DNA of 42,494 nucleotides from Ruminococcaceae bacterium UBA7217. Its GTDB lineage: Bacteria; Bacillota; Clostridia; Oscillospirales; Acutalibacteraceae. Below the pieces are notes generated by a model. That model had not been told where the DNA came from. It made no database searches and worked only from the letters and a program-made list of their open reading frames with translations. A program made the position numbers and the translations under genes. Where the stretch lies: positions 1 through 42,494 of the forward strand of contig DKTZ01000001.1 in assembly GCA_002490425.1 (NCBI GenBank), given 5' to 3'. Shown here piece after piece: positions 8,016 through 15,750 of this stretch; position 1 is the first letter of the stretch, and the number at the start of each line of letters is the position of its first letter.

Positions 8016-8150
8016 TGCCCTCCGGGTGTTTAGGAGGGTGGCGAGCGGAGCTCGACGGGAGGATTGTTGAAAAAAACACAGTAAAATTTATTGACAATCC
8101 CTCAGTCTTTTGATTCGCAAAATCCAGCTCCCTTTACACAAGGGAGCCGT
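8016..8150. repeat. Pair of facing short repeats between trpB and the MATE gene
   Basis: The left part (ggagggtggcgagcggagct, then cgacgggaggattgttg) and the right part (tgacaatccctcagtc, then ctccctttacacaagggag) are partial inverted counterparts: gggaggattgttg against tgacaatccctc. The right half ends in a ctcccttt/aagggag hairpin. It resembles the palindromic repeat type at 99-137 and 33437-33472. No reading frame lies within. Confidence 0.6.
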
Positions 8151-8151
8151 T

Positions 8152-9522
8152 TCATTCGGTTTCTGTTACAGCGTCCTCTTTCGGCAGATGCTTGAAGAAA
8201 TATACGGTGAACGGCACGGAGATTATAAATGTTACTATATCCCCTACCGTTTGCGAAACCTCAACGCCTAAAAGCCCGTAAAGCTTTGTAAGGATTATAA
8301 TTGTGGGAATAAATGCAAGTCCGCTTCTAAGCGTTGCAAGAAATGTGGCTGACGCATTTTTGCCGATGCTTTGGAAAAGCATATTCGTGCATACGCAAAT
8401 CGGCTGGAAGAAAAGTGCAATAAACTGCACTCTTAATGCAAATGTGCCGATTTCAATAACCTGCGGGTCGTCACGGAAAATGCCCACAAGATGCTCGGAA
8501 ATTAACATTCCGACTATTGCAAGCACTCCCAAAATCAGTTCGCCTAAAATGAATGTAAAGAAAAATGCTTTTTTAACTCTATTGTATTTCTTTGCGCCGT
8601 AATTAAATGAGGCGACAGGCTGAAAGCCCTGACCGATACCAAGTCCAACTGCAAATACAAAAAAGCAAATCTTATTAACTATTGTCATCGCGGCAATTGC
8701 AGGGTCGCCGTAAAGACCTGCGCAGGAATTGAGAACCATAGTCGAAATGGATGTTAATCCTTGACGCACAAGGCTCGGAAGCCCTGTAAACAAAACAGAT
8801 GAGACAGTTGACGGCTTTAATGAAATCTTCTTTATTTTTATTTTGCTTATCGTTTTGCCGGATAAGAACATACTGAGCAAAATCACAAAGCTTATTGTTT
8901 GTGAAACTGCTGTCGCAATGCCTGCACCCAAAATGCCCATTTGCAGCTTTATCATTAAAAACCAGTCGCCGAAGATATTGATAATACCGCCCGTGACAAG
9001 ACCAATCATTGCAAAAGACGCCTTGCCCTCATAGCGCAGAATATTGTTAAGCACAAAAGAGGCGCACATAAACGGCGCCGCCGCAAGAATACACGAGGCA
9101 TACTGCTTTGCAAAGGGTAAAATTGTGTCGGTACTGCCGAGAAGCCTCATTAAAGGCGTTAAAAACATAAATCCGAAAGCTTCAATCAATATGCCGCACA
9201 TTACGCATAAATAAAATGCGGTTGAGGCAATACAGGTTGCAGTTTCACTGTCCTTTGCACCGAGCTTTCGTGAAATCACACTTCCGCCGCCGTGACCGAA
9301 CATAAAGCCGACTGCCTGAATAATCGCCATTAATCCGAAAACTATTCCGACTGCGCCCGATGCGCTTGTACCGATTTTGCCTACAAAATATGTGTCCGCC
9401 ATATTGTAAATATTCGTCACAAGCATACTGACTGTTGTCGGGATTCCAAGCCGAATGACCAGCTTTGACACAGGAGTTTTTGTTAAATAATCATACTGTT
9501 TTTGTCCGTCTGTCTGTTTCAT
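8152..9522 (-). CDS. MATE family efflux transporter
   Basis: This membrane protein of about 456 residues has 12 predicted segments in two repeated halves (MatE, MepA-like group). It should export cationic drugs or metabolites by Na+ or H+ antiport. Visible family features are TPVSKLVIRLGIPTTVSMLVTN at the start, NMADTYFVGKIGTSASGAVG, and in the second half FTGLPSLVRQGLTSISTMVLN and GIGQGFQPVASFNYGAK. The ATG at 9522 is chosen. A longer frame from 9546 would start within a few bases of the terminator after fhs and has no ribosome site. No clear promoter was seen between that terminator and the gene. Confidence 0.92.
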   Translation of the reverse strand: MKQTDGQKQYDYLTKTPVSKLVIRLGIPTTVSMLVTNIYNMADTYFVGKIGTSASGAVGIVFGLMAIIQAVGFMFGHGGGSVISRKLGAKDSETATCIASTAFYLCVMCGILIEAFGFMFLTPLMRLLGSTDTILPFAKQYASCILAAAPFMCASFVLNNILRYEGKASFAMIGLVTGGIINIFGDWFLMIKLQMGILGAGIATAVSQTISFVILLSMFLSGKTISKIKIKKISLKPSTVSSVLFTGLPSLVRQGLTSISTMVLNSCAGLYGDPAIAAMTIVNKICFFVFAVGLGIGQGFQPVASFNYGAKKYNRVKKAFFFTFILGELILGVLAIVGMLISEHLVGIFRDDPQVIEIGTFALRVQFIALFFQPICVCTNMLFQSIGKNASATFLATLRSGLAFIPTIIILTKLYGLLGVEVSQTVGDIVTFIISVPFTVYFFKHLPKEDAVTETE

Positions 9523-9548
9523 TATCCTTAACCTTAATTCACCCATAA

Positions 9549-9575
9549 AAAGAGCGAGCCGACTGCCCGCTCTTT
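9549..9575 (-). terminator. Terminator after fhs
   Basis: The stem aaagagcg / cgctcttt is followed by T's on the - strand. It lies 21 bases past the fhs stop. Confidence 0.75.
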
Positions 9576-9595
9576 ATCTTTATCAAAATGATTCA

Positions 9596-11272
9596 TCAGA
9601 ATAATCCTGAAATTCTGCCGCTCTCGTCAACGTCGATTTTTTCCGCCGCAGGTACTTTCGGAAGACCGGGCATTGTCATAATGTCGCCCGTGAGAACAAC
9701 AACAAAGCCTGCGCCTGCCGAAACCTTAACATTTTTAACCGTAACGGTGAAGTTTTCGGGTGCACCGAGCTTTGTCGGGTCGTCAGAAAAGCTGTACTGC
9801 GTTTTTGCAATGCAAACGGGGCATTTTCCGAAGCCGAGAGCTTCGAGCTGTGCTATCTGCTTTTTAGCATTCGGCATAATATTTATGCCGTCGCCGCCGT
9901 AAACCTTTTGAACAACAGCCTCGATTTTTTCCGTAAGCGTCATATCGTCGCTGTAAGAGAATGTAAAATCGCCCTTTTCCTCTTCACAAAGACGTACAAC
10001 CTCTTTTGCCAGTTTCTCGCCGCCTTTGCCGCCCTCTGCCCAAACAGTGGAAAGAACGGTATTAACGCCAAGCTCACGGCATTTTTTAATGATGAAGTCA
10101 ATTTCTGCGTCGGTGTCTGTCGGGAAACGGTTAACCGCTACAACACAAGGAAGCTTATAAACATTTTTAATATTTGAAACATGGCGGAGAAGATTGGGAA
10201 TACCCTTTTCAAGAGCAGTTAAATCTTCAGTGCCAAGCTCTTTTTTATCAAGACCGCCGTGCATTTTAAGCGCTCTTACCGTTGCAACAACTACGACTGC
10301 ATCGGGAGTAAGACCCGCCATACGGCACTTAATATCAAGGAATTTTTCTGCGCCGAGGTCTGCTCCGAAGCCTGCCTCGGTAACAGCGTAATCGCCCATT
10401 TTCATTGCCATTTTAGTAGCAATAACCGAGTTACAGCCGTGAGCAATATTTGCGAAAGGACCACCGTGGACAAATGCGGGTGTGCCCTCAAGGGTCTGAA
10501 CAAGGTTGGGCTTTAATGCGTCCTTCAAAAGCGCTGTCATTGCGCCCACAGCGTTAAGATCGCCTGCCGTTACGGGCTTGTCGTCATAAGTGTAACCTAC
10601 AATTATTTTTGAAAGTCTTTCTTTTAAATCGGTAATTGAATTTGCAAGGCAGAAAACAGCCATAATTTCAGAGGCAACCGTAATGTCAAAGCCGTCCTCC
10701 CTCGGTGTGCCGTTAGCCTTGCCGCCAAGACCGTCCGTAATAAAACGGAGCTGTCTGTCGTTCATATCAACACAGCGTTTCCAAGTGATTTTGCGAACAT
10801 CAATGCCGAGCTTATTCCCCTGCTGAATGTGGTTGTCAAGCATTGCGGCAAGTAAATTGTTAGCCGCACCGATTGCATGGAAGTCGCCTGTGAAATGTAA
10901 ATTTATGTCCTCCATAGGAACGACCTGTGCGTATCCGCCGCCTGCCGCTCCGCCTTTAACGCCGAAAACAGGGCCGAGTGACGGCTCACGAAGAGCCACT
11001 ACAACATCCTTGCCTATTCTTTTAAGTCCGTCTGCAAGACCGATTGTGGTTGTGGTTTTGCCCTCGCCTGCGGGAGTAGGAGTAATGGCAGTAACAAGAA
11101 TGAGCTTACCGTTTTCTTTTTTACTGTCTTTGAGAAGTGAAAGGTCTATTTTCGCCTTATAATTACCGTACTGCTCAAGATATTTTTCGTCAACATGAGC
11201 AGTTTTTGCAATTTCTTTGATATGCTTCATTTCGCACTGCTGTGCAATTTCAATATCGGTTAAATAAGCCAT
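9596..11272 (-). CDS. fhs: Formate-tetrahydrofolate ligase
   Basis: This 558-residue cytoplasmic enzyme makes 10-formyl-THF from formate, THF and ATP, supplying C1 units for purines or the methyl branch of acetogenesis. The N-terminal P-loop is PTPAGEGKTTTTIGL, followed by LREPSLGPVFGVKGGAAGGGYAQV cut here as LREPSLGPVFG and GGAAGGGYAQV, then NLHFTGDFHAIGAANN, VVATVRALKMHGG and PTDTDAEI. The length is normal. The start has CGGAGG nine bases upstream and sits 19 bases after guaB, so the two are probably cotranscribed, which fits a joint role in purine supply. Confidence 0.98.
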   Translation of the reverse strand: MAYLTDIEIAQQCEMKHIKEIAKTAHVDEKYLEQYGNYKAKIDLSLLKDSKKENGKLILVTAITPTPAGEGKTTTTIGLADGLKRIGKDVVVALREPSLGPVFGVKGGAAGGGYAQVVPMEDINLHFTGDFHAIGAANNLLAAMLDNHIQQGNKLGIDVRKITWKRCVDMNDRQLRFITDGLGGKANGTPREDGFDITVASEIMAVFCLANSITDLKERLSKIIVGYTYDDKPVTAGDLNAVGAMTALLKDALKPNLVQTLEGTPAFVHGGPFANIAHGCNSVIATKMAMKMGDYAVTEAGFGADLGAEKFLDIKCRMAGLTPDAVVVVATVRALKMHGGLDKKELGTEDLTALEKGIPNLLRHVSNIKNVYKLPCVVAVNRFPTDTDAEIDFIIKKCRELGVNTVLSTVWAEGGKGGEKLAKEVVRLCEEEKGDFTFSYSDDMTLTEKIEAVVQKVYGGDGINIMPNAKKQIAQLEALGFGKCPVCIAKTQYSFSDDPTKLGAPENFTVTVKNVKVSAGAGFVVVLTGDIMTMPGLPKVPAAEKIDVDESGRISGLF

Positions 11273-11291
11273 AATTACCTCCGTATATTTT

Positions 11292-12797
11292 TTATTTTAC
11301 AGTGGGGGTTGTATCTTTCTGGATAACATCGTGTGCGCCGCCCTCAACAATACTTGTTGCGGAAACTAAAGTCAGCTTTGCTTTTTTCTGAAGCTCGGGG
11401 ATTGACATTGCGCCGCAGTTGCACATTGTGGATTTAACCTTGCTGAGTGAGAGTGCGACATTGTCTTTTAAAGTGCCTGCATAAGGAACATAAGAGTCAA
11501 CGCCTTCTTCGAAGGAAAGCTTTTTGTCGCCGCCGAGGTCATACCTCTGCCAGTTTCTGGCTCTTGCAGAGCCTTCACCCCAATACTCTTTATAATATGT
11601 GCCGTTTATGCTTACTTTATTTGACGGACTTTCGTCAAAGCGTGCAAAATATCTGCCGAGCATTATGAAATCCGCACCCATTGCAAGAGCTAATGTCATA
11701 TGGTGGTCGTAAACAATACCGCCGTCTGAGCAAACGGGAATGTAAACGCCTGTTTCTTCAAAATATTCATCTCTTGCCTTGCAAACCTCAATAAGAGCAG
11801 TTGCCTGTCCTCTGCCTATGCCCTTTGTTTCTCTTGTAATGCAAATTGAGCCGCCGCCGATGCCGACCTTAATGAAATCAGCGCCGCAATCAGCTAAGAA
11901 ACGGAAACCGTCAGCATCAACAACATTGCCCGCACCGACCTTGACGCTGTCGCCGTAATTTTTTCTTATCCATTCGATTGTAAGCTTCTGCCATTCGGAA
12001 AAGCCCTCGGAAGAGTCAATGCAAAGAACATCTGCACCCGCATTTATAAGAGCGGGGACACGAACTGCATAGTCCCTTGTGTTGATACCTGCGCCTACAA
12101 TGTAACGCTTATGTGAATCAAGAAGCTCATTGGGGTTCTGCTTGTGCGAATCGTAATCCTTGCGGAAAACCATATAGCAAAGCTTTCCGTCGTCGGAAAT
12201 AATGGGGAGTGAATTGAGCTTATGATCCCAAATAATATCGTTAGCCTCTTTTAAGGTTGTGCCCTCTTTTGCCCAAATCAGCTTGTCAAAAGGAGTCATA
12301 AATTCGCTGACCTTAACGTCGGGGCTCATACGGCTTACTCTGTAATCACGGCTCGTAACAATACCTACGAGCTTGCCGTCCTGAGTGCCGTCTTCCGTTA
12401 CGGCGATTGTTGAGTGACCTGTTTTCTTTGTAAGCTCAACAACGTCGCCCAAAGTATCATCAGGTTTAACATTTGAATCGCTCTTAACAAAGCCTGCCTT
12501 ATATGACTTTGCCCTTGCAACCATTGCAGCCTCGTCCTCAACAGACTGTGAGCCGTAAATAAAGGAAACTCCGCCCTCTGTTGCGAGAGCAACTGCCAAT
12601 CTGTCGCCGGAAACTGCCTGCATAATTGCAGATACAAGCGGGATGTTCATTGAAATTGCAGGTTCTTCGCCCTTTTTAAATTTAACAAGAGGCGTTTTAA
12701 GCGATACATTCGCCGGAATACAACTGCTGTCTGAATAACCGGGAATTAAAAGGTATTCGTTAAAGGTATGTGATGGTTCGTTAATAAAGGTAGCCAT
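11292..12797 (-). CDS. guaB: IMP dehydrogenase, trichomonad-like type
   Basis: This 501-residue enzyme oxidises IMP to XMP in guanine nucleotide synthesis, using NAD+. The (beta/alpha)8 barrel carries the catalytic Cys (near residue 318) in GGGSICITRETKGIGRG. Two CBS domains are inserted at about residues 110-220. The flap has NWQRYDLGG and EGVDSYVPYAG. From memory, the sequence is unusually close along its whole length to the IMPDH of the protozoan Tritrichomonas foetus, including NEPSHTFNEYLLIPG at the N-terminus and STMCNCGA near the C-terminus. The start follows AAGGAGG. A good promoter is present upstream. Confidence 0.96.
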   Translation of the reverse strand: MATFINEPSHTFNEYLLIPGYSDSSCIPANVSLKTPLVKFKKGEEPAISMNIPLVSAIMQAVSGDRLAVALATEGGVSFIYGSQSVEDEAAMVARAKSYKAGFVKSDSNVKPDDTLGDVVELTKKTGHSTIAVTEDGTQDGKLVGIVTSRDYRVSRMSPDVKVSEFMTPFDKLIWAKEGTTLKEANDIIWDHKLNSLPIISDDGKLCYMVFRKDYDSHKQNPNELLDSHKRYIVGAGINTRDYAVRVPALINAGADVLCIDSSEGFSEWQKLTIEWIRKNYGDSVKVGAGNVVDADGFRFLADCGADFIKVGIGGGSICITRETKGIGRGQATALIEVCKARDEYFEETGVYIPVCSDGGIVYDHHMTLALAMGADFIMLGRYFARFDESPSNKVSINGTYYKEYWGEGSARARNWQRYDLGGDKKLSFEEGVDSYVPYAGTLKDNVALSLSKVKSTMCNCGAMSIPELQKKAKLTLVSATSIVEGGAHDVIQKDTTPTVK

Positions 12798-12835
12798 ATT
12801 TAATCCTCCTTAATACACTTTAAGTAATTTTATCT

Positions 12836-12864
12836 ATTATAGCATATCGTCAGCGATTTGTGAA
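12836..12864 (-). promoter_or_regulatory. Promoter of guaB-fhs
   Basis: On the - strand TTCACA (12864-12859) and TATAAT (12841-12836) are separated by 17 bases, 39 bases before the guaB ATG. Confidence 0.8.
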
Positions 12865-12943
12865 ATAAAATTTTACAAAATTCTTCAAAATTCATACACA
12901 AAAAAGACAGGCTGTTTTTAAATTTTTTTGTTAAGGCTGACTA

Positions 12944-14677
12944 TTATGCGTTTTCAACTCTGAATTGCAGTTTATAAAGCTCGGAATATATTCCGTTTTC
13001 TGATATAAGCTGTTCGTGGGTACCGTATTCTTTTATTTTGCCGTCGACAACAACTGCAATTTTGTCCGCATTTTTTACGGTTGAGAGCCTGTGAGCTACA
13101 ATAAGAGTTGTTCTGCCATGGCACAGAGAGTCAAGTGCTTTTTGAATTAAAATCTCGGTTGCATTGTCAAGAGCACTTGTTGCCTCGTCAAGAATTAAAA
13201 TCGGCGGATTTTTAAGGAACACACGTGCAATTGAAAGACGTTGTTTCTGCCCGCCCGAAAGGCGAACTCCCCTCTCGCCTATCTGCGTGTTATAGCCGTT
13301 CGGCAGAGACATAATATAATCGTGTATGCTCGCCTTTTTCGCCGCCTCAATAACCTCTTCGTCAGTAGCGTCGAGCCGTCCGTAAAGGATATTGTCTTTT
13401 ACGGATGCATTAAACAGATAGACGTCCTGCTGAACAATACCGATATTTCTTCGAAGCGACTCCATTGTAAGAGTGTGAATTTCTTTGCCGTCTATGAAAA
13501 TTTCACCGTCCGTGACATTGTAGAAGTGCGGTATTAAATGACAAATTGTCGTTTTACCGCCGCCGGACGGGCCTACAAGCGCAAATTTTTCGCCCTTTTC
13601 AATGACAAAGCTCACATTTTCAAGAACATCATTTTCGCCATCATAAGCATAACTGACATTTTTAAATTCAATCTGACCTGAAAGAACACCTGCGTCAACA
13701 GCGTTTTCACTGTCAAATTCAGGCTCTGCGTCCATAATATCTATAAACCGTTCAAAGCCTGTAACTCCGTTCTGGTACTGCTCCATAAAGCCGATTAAAT
13801 TAAGCACAGGATAAACAAACATATTGATTGAAATTATAAAGGCCGAATAGTCGCCCAAATTGATTTTATCCTTATATAAGAATAAGCCGCCGACAATCAG
13901 CACAACCACATTGAAAATATCCGTGACAAAGGTGTTGCCTGAATGAAACTGCCCCATTGCCTTGTAAGCATCTTTTCGGGCGGCTACGAATTTTTTGTTG
14001 CCGATTTCAAACTTTTTGCGCTCTTCGGCTGAATTATTAAAGGATTTTGTCACTCTTATGCCTGAAATACTGCTTTCAAGCGATGCATTTATCTCTGCAA
14101 TCGAGGTGCGGCTGTCCATAAACGCATTTCGCATTTTTTTACGCAGTGATGCAGAAATACCAATCAAAAACGGAACGCATATAAACGAAACGAGAGCTAA
14201 GTAAATGTTTACCGTGCTAAGATAAATGAATGCAATAATAACGGAAGCAGTTGAAATAATAAGATTTTCGGGGCCGTGATGCGCAAGCTCGGAAATATCC
14301 ATTAAATCGTTTGTCATTCTTGACATTATTTTGCCCGTTTCGTTGTTGTCAAAAAATCCGAACGGCAGAGTTTCAAGCTTATTAAACATATCGGAGCGCA
14401 TTTGCGCCTGCATCCGCACGCCCATTACGTGCCCGTAATACTGAACGAAGTAATTGAGCAGCATTTTTATGAAATATGCGCCCAAAAGCATTATTCCGAA
14501 CAAGACTACGAGGCGGTAATTTTTGTTGGGGATAAAATCGTTAAGCATTTTGCGGGTCATAATGGGGTAAACGATGCCGATAAGCGACAAAAGCATCGAC
14601 GACGCCATATCGGCATAAAATATTTTTCTGTGCGGTCTGTAATAGTACAAAAATCTTTTTAGTAAGTGTTTTTTCAT
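12944..14677 (-). CDS. ABC exporter, membrane and ATPase domains fused
   Basis: This 577-residue half-transporter is of the MsbA/LmrA/BmrA type. Six transmembrane segments occupy about residues 15-310 (ABC_membrane), and the nucleotide-binding domain follows with Walker A VGPSGGGKTT, signature LSGGQKQR, Walker B ILILDEATSALD and H-loop IVAHRLS. It should act as a homodimer, or with a partner encoded elsewhere. Substrate is not deducible: lipids, peptides and drugs are all possible. It stands as a single gene. Confidence 0.95.
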   Translation of the reverse strand: MKKHLLKRFLYYYRPHRKIFYADMASSMLLSLIGIVYPIMTRKMLNDFIPNKNYRLVVLFGIMLLGAYFIKMLLNYFVQYYGHVMGVRMQAQMRSDMFNKLETLPFGFFDNNETGKIMSRMTNDLMDISELAHHGPENLIISTASVIIAFIYLSTVNIYLALVSFICVPFLIGISASLRKKMRNAFMDSRTSIAEINASLESSISGIRVTKSFNNSAEERKKFEIGNKKFVAARKDAYKAMGQFHSGNTFVTDIFNVVVLIVGGLFLYKDKINLGDYSAFIISINMFVYPVLNLIGFMEQYQNGVTGFERFIDIMDAEPEFDSENAVDAGVLSGQIEFKNVSYAYDGENDVLENVSFVIEKGEKFALVGPSGGGKTTICHLIPHFYNVTDGEIFIDGKEIHTLTMESLRRNIGIVQQDVYLFNASVKDNILYGRLDATDEEVIEAAKKASIHDYIMSLPNGYNTQIGERGVRLSGGQKQRLSIARVFLKNPPILILDEATSALDNATEILIQKALDSLCHGRTTLIVAHRLSTVKNADKIAVVVDGKIKEYGTHEQLISENGIYSELYKLQFRVENA

Positions 14678-14891
14678 TTCGGTTTACCTGTTTTTTTAAT
14701 TTTTAATTATTATAGATTTTATCACATTTTGAATTATTTAACAATAGTGAGCAATTTATATAGTTTTACAAATTTATTTGTAGGGCATACCGACATGCGT
14801 CTACCCTAATAACTATTGATATAAAGTAGATATGCGTTCGGGTTGCCGAGTCGTCAGCCCCTACTGCCTAAAAAACAATTTGATATAAACT
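14678..14891. repeat. Spacer with degenerate short repeats
   Basis: No gene is seen here. It is A+T-rich near the exporter start. At 14779-14870 it holds gtagggcataccgacatgcg and gttgccgagtcgtcagcccc, fragments in the style of the short dispersed repeats in other spacers (compare ggtaggggctga at 20024-20035). Confidence 0.4.
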
Positions 14892-14915
14892 AAAGCCGCC
14901 CGAAAGGACAGCTTT
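14892..14915 (-). terminator. Terminator of the Leu T-box unit
   Basis: On the - strand aaagctgtcc / gggcggcttt with loop tttc forms a 10-bp stem using two G-U pairs. Those pairs form only in the - strand transcript, which supports the orientation. It lies just after the amidohydrolase stop. Confidence 0.7.
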
Positions 14916-14922
14916 ATGTTAA

Positions 14923-15744
14923 TTAAATATTCAAATTGAAAAGGTTTATTGCATTTTCCGAAAGAATAAGACGTCTTTCTTCATCGGTTAAATCCAGCGT
15001 CATAAATCTTTCGAGCTCGTCTTTCGGCGACCACATTGGGTAATCCGAGCCAAAAAGCACTCTATCTGCCCCGTAGCGGCGGATTATTTCAACCGTTTTT
15101 TCATTCGTAAGCCACGGCATACTTGATGAGCAGTCAACGTAAAGGTTAGGAATATGCGCAAGTGTTTTTGAAGCCTCCTCCCACATTGACCAACCGCCGA
15201 AATGTGCGCCGATTACGGTTAAATTTGTGTAAATTTCAAGCACGGGCAAAAGTCTGTTAGGATTTGAGTTATCGTAACGGCTGTCGCCCGTGTGCATTAA
15301 AATCGGAAGTCCCGCTTTTTCACAAAGCTCATAAATTTTAAGGCAACGGTAATCGTCAATTTTAAAACCTTGAATATCGGGGTGCAGTTTTACGCCGTGA
15401 AGTCCTAAATCGAGAATATTTTGAACATCATGTTCCTGATTTTCACTGTTGGGATGAAGTGTGCCGAGTCCCACAAGCCTGCCGCCGCTGTTCTTCACCG
15501 TTTCGGCAATGAAACTGTTTATGCTCCCTACCTGATGAGGCGTTGTGGCAACGGACTGAACAATAAATTTGTCAATTCCTGCTGTCTGTCCGTTTTCGAC
15601 AAGCATATTCACAGTGCCGTCACCGTGAGGTCTGACATTCGGCGCCTCATAAAAGGTGCATATTGCCCCCGCCGCTTTTTTAGCTATTTTTTCGGGATAA
15701 ATGTGGCAGTGCGCATCTATAACATAATATTTTCCGTTTATCAT
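14923..15744 (-). CDS. Amidohydrolase-2 family protein
   Basis: This 273-residue metal-dependent hydrolase or decarboxylase has the Amidohydro_2 (PF04909) TIM-barrel fold. The N-terminal metal site is DAHCHIYPE, followed by GVKLHPD, LMHTGD, GAHFGG and the late acidic LFGSDYPMW. All ligands look intact, so activity is likely, but the substrate is unknown. The family includes decarboxylases and lactonases. It is the last gene of the leucine-regulated unit, six bases after the acyl-CoA synthetase fusion, so it may act on an acid or CoA-related metabolite of that pathway (inference). Confidence 0.85.
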   Translation of the reverse strand: MINGKYYVIDAHCHIYPEKIAKKAAGAICTFYEAPNVRPHGDGTVNMLVENGQTAGIDKFIVQSVATTPHQVGSINSFIAETVKNSGGRLVGLGTLHPNSENQEHDVQNILDLGLHGVKLHPDIQGFKIDDYRCLKIYELCEKAGLPILMHTGDSRYDNSNPNRLLPVLEIYTNLTVIGAHFGGWSMWEEASKTLAHIPNLYVDCSSSMPWLTNEKTVEIIRRYGADRVLFGSDYPMWSPKDELERFMTLDLTDEERRLILSENAINLFNLNI

Positions 15745-15750
15745 ACTGTA

